Below are positions 1 to 5,362 of a stretch of 7,933 nt of DNA, one piece after another. A program made the translations under genes and the position numbers. The stretch lies in assembly GCA_945788155.1 (NCBI GenBank), contig CALZKX010000327.1, positions 1 to 7,933 of the forward strand. Direction: 5' to 3'. Position 1 is the stretch's first letter. Each line of letters starts with the position of its first letter. Below the pieces are notes generated by a model. It did not search any database, was not told the origin of the DNA, and saw only the letters and a list, made by a program, of their open reading frames with translations. The stretch comes from an uncultured Flavobacteriaceae bacterium. GTDB lineage: Bacteria > Bacteroidota > Bacteroidia > Flavobacteriales > Flavobacteriaceae.

Positions 1-343
1 CATAAGTCAAATTAGAAGCATATAATCTAAGACTGTCAATTGGTAAATCTATAGTTCCAGCGGAATAATTAATAACCTTATTTAATTGAGAATTGTTTTT
101 ATGAAGCCCGAGTGAATGCTTTTCAAGATTTTTTTTATTAATTAGAAATTCTTTTTTCAGAGCAATCATAAGTTTTTGCTTATTGTTTTCTGATTTTCTG
201 ACCTCATTCCAATTATTGATTTGTAGTGCAATTAAAATCCCAATAACGACGAGCAGAATTTCGCCTATGGCGTATTTAAAATATTTTCCCATGTTGTTTT
301 CCATAATTAAGTTTTGACGGATATGACGGAAGAATTTAATCAT
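1..343 (-). CDS. DUF6090-like membrane protein, 3' end cut off by window edge
   Basis: Open frame from an ATG at 343-341 running off the left edge, so only the first 114 codons are visible. The protein begins MIKFFRHIRQNLIMENN, then a hydrophobic segment (about residues 20-45, containing KYAIGEILLVVIGILIAL) ending in the family signature INNWNE, then a charged helical stretch. This N-terminus matches the two other genes of the family at 344-1108 and 6169-6900. The positive-inside rule places the basic N-terminus in the cytoplasm and the remainder in the periplasm. The start codon directly follows the TAA of the upstream gene in the same frame, so translation is probably coupled and the two form one operon. 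A trace of the conserved IDSLR motif appears near the end of the visible part. I recognise the family as the DUF6090 type of Flavobacteriia; its biochemical function is unknown to me. Confidence 0.85.
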   Translation of the reverse strand, partial: MIKFFRHIRQNLIMENNMGKYFKYAIGEILLVVIGILIALQINNWNEVRKSENNKQKLMIALKKEFLINKKNLEKHSLGLHKNNSQLNKVINYSAGTIDLPIDSLRLYASNLTY

Positions 344-1108
344 TTATTTTTTTTTAATTTCTTCTTCTAGTAAAGCAACAATTTTGTTATGGTTTTCTTT
401 TAAAAATTGTATGCCGTTTAATTGAATATAAAGTCTAAATATTGCGCTTTTTAATATATTTTGATATTTCATATCATTAACAAACTTCATAGCAAATTGT
501 TCAAGCTCTTTTTCGGATTCATAAGAAAAATTACCATAGTTTTTATAAGTTGAATCTTTTAGAAGTACATTTGACGGTATTCTATCTCGTAGATAATCTT
601 GATATTCTTTTGCAGTAACAAGATGATAATAATTTTGAAGTTCCATATAATTTTGTTTTACACCATCCCAACTATTTAACAGGTTTCTTAAACTATCATT
701 TTTAAGGTTGTTAATTGCTCCAGAATTAATAAGACCATTTAAAACTGAGTAGGTCATATTCCATGTGTTGGATGCTATACCTCCAAAAGCATAATTTTTT
801 TCATTCTTAGGTATACTATCGTCGTTTAAAAAGTCTAGATAATTTCTCAAGTTTTTTTCTGCTCTTGATTTTTGACGTTCTACACGTAATAAATCCTTAT
901 AATTTATTTTGAACTCCTCTAACAATTCAACCAGCGCTTGTGCTTCTGCATTTGAAGATTTACGTGCTTCATTCCAATTATTAATTGAAAGTGCAATGAG
1001 AATGCCAATAACTACGAGTATGATTTCACCAATAGCATAGAGTAGGTACTTACTGAATTTGTTCTCAATGAGAAGTTGTTGACGAAAACGACGAAAAAAT
1101 TTAATCAC
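344..1108 (-). CDS. DUF6090-like single-pass membrane protein
   Basis: A 254-residue protein with a basic N-terminus (MIKFFRRFRQQ), one hydrophobic segment at about residues 20-45 (YAIGEIILVVIGILIAL), the signature INNWNEARK, and a long, mostly helical, charged periplasmic part that includes G-A-I-N-N-L-K-NDSLR near residue 135. The same arrangement is seen in the truncated gene downstream and in the gene at 6169-6900, so all three are paralogues. The start is GTG at 1108-1106: an ATG lies two bases upstream but in another frame, reading ATG-TGA. GTG gives exactly the MIKFF start of the paralogues. The gene ends in a run of nine A bases before TAA, and the next paralogue starts at the very next base. 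It lies 189 bp downstream of the deaminase gene with a repeat between them, so it is probably not a dedicated part of the kynurenine operon. Function unknown; likely envelope-located. Confidence 0.88.
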   Translation of the reverse strand: MIKFFRRFRQQLLIENKFSKYLLYAIGEIILVVIGILIALSINNWNEARKSSNAEAQALVELLEEFKINYKDLLRVERQKSRAEKNLRNYLDFLNDDSIPKNEKNYAFGGIASNTWNMTYSVLNGLINSGAINNLKNDSLRNLLNSWDGVKQNYMELQNYYHLVTAKEYQDYLRDRIPSNVLLKDSTYKNYGNFSYESEKELEQFAMKFVNDMKYQNILKSAIFRLYIQLNGIQFLKENHNKIVALLEEEIKKK

Positions 1109-1297
1109 ATTTTTAAGTTAAAAAGTGATTAAGCAAAGGTTGGTTTGAGGTTAGCCCACCCTAACCCTCCCAAAGGGAGGGAATTGGACTTTTTAAAGTT
1201 AAGTAATTCTTTTAATTAATTATGTTTTTTATTCTTTACATGGATTTATTTTCCTAAGCTGTTTTGTAAAAGTAAGGAAGTCTTTATTCTTTTTTTT
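1109..1297. other. Intergenic region, AT-rich, with one solo repeat copy
   Basis: This 189-bp gap separates the deaminase gene (ends 1298) from the DUF6090-like gene (starts 1108). It holds the palindromic repeat at 1153-1187 and otherwise AT-rich sequence with no convincing open frame. A possible minus-strand promoter element reads AACCTTTG at about 1143-1136, one mismatch from the Bacteroidota -7 consensus TAnnTTTG, about 30 bases before the GTG start. No -33 TTTG is obvious, so the promoter is tentative. No clear U-tailed terminator follows the deaminase gene. Confidence 0.4.
1153..1187 (+). repeat. Palindromic intergenic repeat, solo copy A
   Basis: Reads AGCCCACCCTAA followed by the perfect palindrome CCCTCCC-AAA-GGGAGGG (7-bp stem, 1165-1181). 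Its reverse complement resembles the copies at 1775-1806 and 3259-3290, including the TTAGG-TGGGCT end. Unlike those two it has no inverted partner within about 110 bp. A terminator role is unlikely because no T-run follows the stem on either strand. Confidence 0.85.
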
Positions 1298-1693
1298 CTA
1301 TTCTGGTTTGTAAGCCATTACTTTAATTTCCACCACCAAATCTGGATGTGGTAATTGGTGTACTGCCACAGTAGTTCTTGCTGGACCTGTTTCAGCATTA
1401 AAGAATTCTGCATAGGCTTTATTATAGCCTGCAAAATCGTTCATGTTTACTAGAAAGGATGTTACATCAACTACATCACTCATTGAAGCACCAGCTTTTA
1501 TTAAATTTTTCTCAATGTTTTGCAGTACCTCTCGTGTTTGTACTTCAATGTTTAAGCGTTTGGTGCCCATTTCGTCAATAATATCAACACCTGCAATGGT
1601 ATTGTCTGCTCGTCTGGAACTGGTTCCTGATACAAAAATAAAATTGCCAGCACGTTTGGTGTGTGGATAGGCGCCTCTTGGTGTTATATTCAT
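1298..1693 (-). CDS. RidA/YjgF-family deaminase, probable 2-aminomuconate deaminase
   Basis: A 131-residue single-domain protein of the Rid (YjgF/YER057c/UK114) superfamily. It has the typical FIFVSGTSSRR segment (residues 18-28), the FLVNMNDFAGYNKAYAEFF segment (80-98), and the catalytic Arg106 in GPARTTVAVHQLPHP with Glu122 in VEIK, equivalent to the substrate-binding Arg and the Glu of archetypal RidA. The SGTSSRR, DEMGT, NMNDF.GYN and HQLPHP segments match, as I remember them, the Pseudomonas 2-aminomuconate deaminases (AmnD/NbaF), which convert 2-aminomuconate to 4-oxalocrotonate plus ammonia in the cytoplasm. Its place directly after kynU and kmo supports that role over general imine/enamine detoxification. 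ATG start at 1693-1691; a GAGGGG stretch six to eight bases upstream, derived from repeat copy B, could act as a ribosome-binding site. Separated from kmo by 111 bp of repeats. Specific substrate assignment is by recall and context. Confidence 0.88.
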   Translation of the reverse strand: MNITPRGAYPHTKRAGNFIFVSGTSSRRADNTIAGVDIIDEMGTKRLNIEVQTREVLQNIEKNLIKAGASMSDVVDVTSFLVNMNDFAGYNKAYAEFFNAETGPARTTVAVHQLPHPDLVVEIKVMAYKPE

Positions 1694-1698
1694 AATTT

Positions 1699-1806
1699 GC
1701 CCCTCTTAATCTCCCCAAAGGGGAGAAACTCAAAGCGGGAATTTGAGTTATTGTTATTGTATGATTTCCAAACTAATTCCTTCCCTTTGGGAAGGTTAGG
1801 ATGGCT
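1699..1806. repeat. Inverted pair of palindromic repeats (copies B and C) between kmo and the deaminase gene
   Basis: Copy B (1699-1729) begins GCCCCTCTTAAT and contains the perfect palindrome TCTCCCC-AAA-GGGGAGA (1710-1726). Copy C (about 1775-1806) is in the opposite orientation and contains CCTTCCC-TTT-GGGAAGG (1779-1795), then TTAGGATGGCT. The outer ends are inverted relative to each other (GCC outward on both sides), giving a REPIN-like doublet of about 108 bp. A third hairpin, AACTCAAA with TTTGAGTT (1727-1734 and 1742-1749, 7-base loop), abuts copy B. The AG of the kmo TAG stop (1805-1807) comes from the end of copy C, and copy B ends five bases before the deaminase start codon. All three hairpins would be in the operon mRNA and could affect its stability or differential expression; that is inference. 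Confidence 0.85.
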
Positions 1807-3241
1807 ATAGTCCAGCAATTCTATCATCTTCTAGAATGGCTTCGGTTTGTTGTTTTATTTTTTGTAATATACTTTTTAAATCGCTATTTACGTCGATAAC
1901 TCCATCTGCTAGCATATTTAAAATAGCTTTGTCTTGCGCTCGACCTCTTAGCATAGCTGCTCGATAACCAATATTCTCATTAAAGGTAACTAGTGAATAT
2001 TTTGAAGAATATGCCTCTGGAAAATTTTGCTCTAATGCCATTTCAATCTTTCTTTTTTCTTGAAACATTGGGTTGGCAACATGGTCTTTCATTTCATGGA
2101 AATTGTCAATCGCTAAATCTGCAATAGCATCTGTGTCCTTTTTGCGTGACTTCTCATAGCTCGTAAAAATTGCTTCCCAATTTTCTAAACCTTTGTCAAG
2201 CACTTTATCAAATTCTACAACATCTTCAAACGATGCATTCATTCCTTGACCATAAAAGGGTACAATAGCATGAGCGGCATCTCCCATTAGCATGGTGTTG
2301 CCTTTATAATGCCAAGGTGAACATTTAACAGTTCCTAAAGCAGCTGTTGGGTTTTCAAAGAAATCATCAACTAGATTTGGCATGAGCTCTAAAGCGTCTG
2401 GGAATTCTTTTTGGAAAAATTCAGTGACCATTTCGGGTGTGTTTAAATTACCGAAATTGTATTTGCCTTCGCTGTGATGTAAAAATAGAGTTACTGTAAA
2501 ACTGCCATCTAAATTGGGTAATGCTATGAGCATAAAATCGCCACGTGGCCAAATATGTAAAGCATTTTTGTAGGTTTTATAACCGCCTTCTTTAGTTGGT
2601 AAAATGCTTAATTCTTTATAACCATGTGTTAAATAGTCTTGCGAAAAACTGAATAAGAATTTTTTTTCCAGATAATAACTTCGTCTTAAAACAGAACCAG
2701 CTCCATCTGTTGCTATAATGACATCGGCATCTTCAACAAATTCATTTTTTGTTTTGTAATCTTTAAATAAGGCAGTGGTTTTTTCGAAGTCAACCGATTT
2801 ACATTTTTTATTAAAATGAATTTTAACGTTTTTGTGCTTTTCGGCTTCATCTAGCAGTAAGGCATTGAGTCCACCTCTTGAAATAGAATTTATATATTCA
2901 TGGTCACGTCCGCTGTAATTTGATAAAAACGTGTTGCCTTCTTTATCATGGAGCATACGACCATTCATAGGAATACAAAGTGCCTTTACTTTATCTTCAA
3001 TACCAACGAGTTTCATGGCTTTGTTTCCACGATCTGAAAACGCTAAGTTGATGGAGCGACCAGCAGAAATATCTGTTTTACGTAAATCTGGACGCATTTC
3101 GTAAACGGTTACATTGTAACCTCTTTGGCCTAAACGCAAAGCGAGTAAACTTCCGCAGAGTCCTGCACCAATGATTAGTATGTTTTGAGCCCCATCTAAA
3201 TCTTCCTCAAAGGGGAGGACTTTCTTTGTGTTATCTTTCAT
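1805..3241 (-). CDS. kmo: Kynurenine 3-monooxygenase (FAD-dependent)
   Basis: A 478-residue group A flavoprotein hydroxylase that converts L-kynurenine to 3-hydroxykynurenine using NADPH and O2. Residues 21-50 form the Rossmann start: ILIIGAGLCGS (GxGxxG at 25-30) with the ribose-binding acid Glu48. GRSINLAFSDRG (61-72) is a kynurenine monooxygenase hallmark; the DG motif is IIATDGAGS (175-183); the GD motif is LMGDAAHAIVPFYGQGMN (318-335), which contacts FAD and shapes the active site. Length fits the family, but about 18 residues precede the fold and residues 8-18 are encoded by a palindromic repeat (copy E). There is no ATG, GTG or TTG between codon 1 and the GxGxxG motif, so this extension must be translated if the enzyme is made from a normal start codon. 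The start overlaps the kynU stop as ATGA, indicating translational coupling. The TAG stop lies at the edge of repeat copy C. Confidence 0.97.
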   Translation of the reverse strand: MKDNTKKVLPFEEDLDGAQNILIIGAGLCGSLLALRLGQRGYNVTVYEMRPDLRKTDISAGRSINLAFSDRGNKAMKLVGIEDKVKALCIPMNGRMLHDKEGNTFLSNYSGRDHEYINSISRGGLNALLLDEAEKHKNVKIHFNKKCKSVDFEKTTALFKDYKTKNEFVEDADVIIATDGAGSVLRRSYYLEKKFLFSFSQDYLTHGYKELSILPTKEGGYKTYKNALHIWPRGDFMLIALPNLDGSFTVTLFLHHSEGKYNFGNLNTPEMVTEFFQKEFPDALELMPNLVDDFFENPTAALGTVKCSPWHYKGNTMLMGDAAHAIVPFYGQGMNASFEDVVEFDKVLDKGLENWEAIFTSYEKSRKKDTDAIADLAIDNFHEMKDHVANPMFQEKRKIEMALEQNFPEAYSSKYSLVTFNENIGYRAAMLRGRAQDKAILNMLADGVIDVNSDLKSILQKIKQQTEAILEDDRIAGL

Positions 3242-3290
3242 AAGTCATTGGAGTTTAGATTCCTTCCCTTTGGGAAGGTTAGGATGGGCT
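3188..3290. repeat. Inverted pair of palindromic repeats (copies E and D) spanning the kynU/kmo junction, within coding sequence
   Basis: Copy E (3188-3221) reads AGCCCCATCTAAAT, then CTTCCTC-AAA-GGGGAGG (3203-3219) and GACT. Copy D (about 3259-3290) is inverted and reads ATTCCTTCCC-TTT-GGGAAGG (stem 3262-3278), then TTAGGATGGGCT. Copy D is nearly identical to copy C at 1775-1806. The pair forms a 103-bp REPIN-like unit with inverted AGCCC ends, and the ATGA stop/start overlap of kynU and kmo sits in its spacer. Copy D encodes about residues 418-428 of KynU; copy E encodes residues 8-18 of Kmo. Copy E is a decayed palindrome: on the mRNA strand two C-A mismatches weaken its stem, while on the other strand the pairs remain as G-U wobbles. 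Confidence 0.88.
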
Positions 3291-4542
3291 TTAATTTTTC
3301 AACCATTCTATACACATCTTGAAACGTGTTATATAAAGGTACTGGAGCGCACCTTATAACATCTGGTTCGCGCCAATCGGTTATAATATGTGCATCCGTT
3401 AATTTTTGGTGTAAACTTTTGTCTGCATCTTTTACTTGTATGGAAAGCTGACATCCACGTTCATCTGGATTTGAAGGTGTGATAATTTTTATTTTGTCGT
3501 TTTTAATTTCATTAATCAAAAATTCAAAATAGCCAGTTAGTTTGATGGATTTTTTCCTTAAAGCATCCATTCCAACGTCATTAAACATATCAAGAGATGC
3601 TTTAATGGCAGCCATGGATAGGATGGGTGGATTGCTTAACTGCCAACCTTCGGCACCAGGAATAACATCAAGAGACTGTCGCATATTAAATCGCGTCGAT
3701 TTGTTATGACTCCACCAACCAGCAAAACGTTTTAAATCGGTATTATGCGCATGCTTTTCGTGTACAAATAAACCTCCTAAACTTCCTGGGCCTGAGTTTA
3801 AATACTTATAAGTACACCAAGCCGCAAAGTCAACACCTGAATCATGTAATTTTGGTATTATGTTTCCAGCACCATGTGCCAAATCTATACCAACCATGCA
3901 GTTTTTAGAATGACCAAGTTCTGCAATACGTTTTAAGTCTAAATATTGTCCTGTGTAATAATTGACACCTCCAATTAGCAATAATGCGATTTCGTCACCT
4001 TGTTCATCTAAAATAGCTTCTAAATCTTCAATTCTCAATAATTCTTCACCTAGTCTTGGTTTCCATTCGATTAAGCCTTCGTTTGCATCAAAACCATGAA
4101 ATTCCAATTGGGTTTGTACGGCATATCTATCGGATGGGAATGCGTCACTCTCTATGACAATTTTATATTTGGTTTTTGTTGGTTGGTAAAACGACACCAT
4201 TAACAAATGCAAGTTGGTTGTTAAGGTATTCATGATAACTACTTCAATGGGTTTTGCACCAACAATTTTCGCCATGGAATCGGTTAGGAATTCATGGTAA
4301 GGCATCCATGGGTTTTTAGCATCAAAATGTCCTTCTACGCCTAAATTTGCCCAATCTTCTAGTTCTTGATTAATGTACTCTTTTGTGGATTTTGGCTGTA
4401 GTCCTAAAGAGTTTCCTGTAAAGTATAGCCAATCATTTCCTTGATTGTCTTTAGGAATATGGAACTGGTTGCGATAATGTTTTAAATCGTCTTTTTGGTC
4501 TTGTTGTTTAGCGTATTCAAGACCTAATTTATAATCGGACAA
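3238..4542 (-). CDS. kynU: Kynureninase (PLP-dependent)
   Basis: A 434-residue aminotransferase-fold enzyme that cleaves 3-hydroxykynurenine or kynurenine to 3-hydroxyanthranilate or anthranilate plus L-alanine, in the cytoplasm as a dimer. Family landmarks in order are FTGNSLGLQP (41-50), TLTTNLHLL (106-114), FPSDRY (135-140), GIDLAHGAGN (218-227) with the PLP-pyridine Asp220, the Schiff-base lysine Lys246 in CTYKYLNSGPG, GWWSH (275-279) and DWREPDVIRCAPVPLYN (389-405). The start codon is TTG at 4542-4540: an in-frame TGA lies 24 bases upstream with no ATG between, and the protein from TTG has the usual N-terminus (LEYAKQQDQKDDLKHYRNQFHIPK). The last about 17 residues (KPILTFPKGRNLNSNDL) run through repeat copy D, so the tail looks extended or replaced. 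The stop overlaps the kmo start (ATGA). First gene of the operon, with a TATTTTTG element just upstream. Confidence 0.97.
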   Translation of the reverse strand: MSDYKLGLEYAKQQDQKDDLKHYRNQFHIPKDNQGNDWLYFTGNSLGLQPKSTKEYINQELEDWANLGVEGHFDAKNPWMPYHEFLTDSMAKIVGAKPIEVVIMNTLTTNLHLLMVSFYQPTKTKYKIVIESDAFPSDRYAVQTQLEFHGFDANEGLIEWKPRLGEELLRIEDLEAILDEQGDEIALLLIGGVNYYTGQYLDLKRIAELGHSKNCMVGIDLAHGAGNIIPKLHDSGVDFAAWCTYKYLNSGPGSLGGLFVHEKHAHNTDLKRFAGWWSHNKSTRFNMRQSLDVIPGAEGWQLSNPPILSMAAIKASLDMFNDVGMDALRKKSIKLTGYFEFLINEIKNDKIKIITPSNPDERGCQLSIQVKDADKSLHQKLTDAHIITDWREPDVIRCAPVPLYNTFQDVYRMVEKLKPILTFPKGRNLNSNDL

Positions 4543-4611
4543 ATTATTTTGTTTTGGTTTCTCTCAAAAATATGAAAATTTGAAAGATTTATAAGTGATT
4601 GAAAAGATAAT
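4543..4611 (-). promoter_or_regulatory. Probable promoter of the kynU-kmo-deaminase operon
   Basis: The 69-bp gap carries TATTTTTG at 4572-4565 on the minus strand, a perfect match to the Bacteroidota -7 element TAnnTTTG. Transcription would start near 4558, leaving a leader of about 15-17 bases before the TTG start codon. A -33 TTTG at the usual distance is not clear. The leader is A-rich with no Shine-Dalgarno sequence, as is usual in this phylum. Confidence 0.55.
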
Positions 4612-5283
4612 TTATTCTTCTAATTCTACCTTTATATTTCTTAAAAGAAGGTTCCAATCGCCTTCATCTCTTTTATGGCTTAATGCAATTTTTATTCCAT
4701 TAAAATCTTGGTAATCTTCAAAGGTGTTGGACAAAGTTGGTTCTGGAGCGTTGCCACGTCTAAAACTCCATTCACGTATTATAAAACTATTATCAAAATA
4801 TATATCGTAAGCATCACCTGGTGTATAACCGCCTTTGTTTGAGTAGGTTAAAATGATTTTATTTAATTCTTGTTTTTTTATTGGAGACTCCGCTTTTGTA
4901 GGCTCAGAAATAGTCGTGCCTTCATCCCAAACCAATTGAAACGGTATTAATGCCCAAAACTTGTCATTTATAAACCCTCTATCAGATTTTAATGCAGTTG
5001 AATCCATGTTGTTTCTATTATATTCTGTGGCTTCACCATTTCGAGTTAATTTAATATCGTTAGTCTTTGGATTCCAAACCCAAGCACGACCGCTATTTGG
5101 GTCTTCCATTTTTCCACCAAAAGTAAAAGTAAAAGTTTTTACTTTTTGCCAGTTTTCAAAACCATGAGCATTGGCTATTTTTTCAGCAGTGGTTAGTAGC
5201 TTTATAGGTTCTTCTTTTTTTTCTTCAGCTTGCTTGCAAGAAGCAATAATAATTAAAAACGAAAGGAAAAATAACTTTTGCAT
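4612..5283 (-). CDS. Secreted lipoprotein of unknown function
   Basis: A 223-residue protein with a short lipoprotein signal peptide: MQKLFFLSFLIII, then lipobox IASC with the lipidated Cys16. The charged linker CKQAEEKKEEP after the Cys is acidic, loosely like the surface-export signals described for Bacteroidota lipoproteins, so surface display is possible but unproven. The mature part begins with AEKIANAHGFENWQKVKTF, and alternating short strands follow (FTFTFGGK, RAWVWNP, IKLTRNG, KIILTYSN, YDIYFDN, EWSFRRG, GIKIALSHKR). This pattern suggests a beta-rich, LolA/LppX-like half-barrel and recalls other flavobacterial lipoproteins of the DUF6503 sort, but I cannot assign a family. It precedes kynU by 69 bp in the same direction; each has its own promoter-like element, so a functional link to kynurenine degradation is not established. 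ATG start at 5283-5281. Confidence 0.85.
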   Translation of the reverse strand: MQKLFFLSFLIIIASCKQAEEKKEEPIKLLTTAEKIANAHGFENWQKVKTFTFTFGGKMEDPNSGRAWVWNPKTNDIKLTRNGEATEYNRNNMDSTALKSDRGFINDKFWALIPFQLVWDEGTTISEPTKAESPIKKQELNKIILTYSNKGGYTPGDAYDIYFDNSFIIREWSFRRGNAPEPTLSNTFEDYQDFNGIKIALSHKRDEGDWNLLLRNIKVELEE

Positions 5284-5362
5284 GTGATTGGATTTTCATC
5301 AAAAATAAGAAACAAAACACAATTAAAATAGAAACCTTATTTTAGAAGACGAATTACATGCA
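5284..5362. promoter_or_regulatory. Divergent promoter region between the lipoprotein and methyltransferase genes
   Basis: In this 79-bp gap the minus strand carries TATTTTTG at 5307-5300, a perfect TAnnTTTG match, which would give a leader of about 10 bases for the lipoprotein gene. The plus strand carries TATTTTAG at 5338-5345, one mismatch from the consensus and 17 bases before the methyltransferase ATG. No convincing operator or Shine-Dalgarno sequence was seen. Confidence 0.45.

Noticed and set aside
344..1108. Pseudogenisation of the GTG-started DUF6090-like gene by a 2-base change at ATGTGATT
   Set aside because: The frame is intact over 254 codons and GTG gives the conserved MIKFF start, so it is read as a functional gene with an alternative start codon.
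1153..1187. Repeat copy A as a Rho-independent terminator of the operon
   Set aside because: The stem is strong but no T-run follows on either strand, and the same sequence recurs inside coding regions at 3188-3290.
1443..1670. Plus-strand open frame of 75 codons opposite the deaminase gene
   Set aside because: Its reverse strand encodes a clear Rid-family protein; the translation has no recognisable motif and is a shadow.
1153..3290. CRISPR array
   Set aside because: Only five dispersed copies in both orientations, at gene boundaries, diverged and themselves palindromic, with no regular spacing and no cas genes.
3188..3290. Frameshift or assembly error at the kynU/kmo junction
   Set aside because: Both frames stay open through the repeats and meet in a standard ATGA overlap, which random error would be unlikely to produce.
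4961..5167. Plus-strand open frame of 68 codons opposite the lipoprotein gene
   Set aside because: Low-complexity shadow of a gene with lipobox and intact frame on the other strand.
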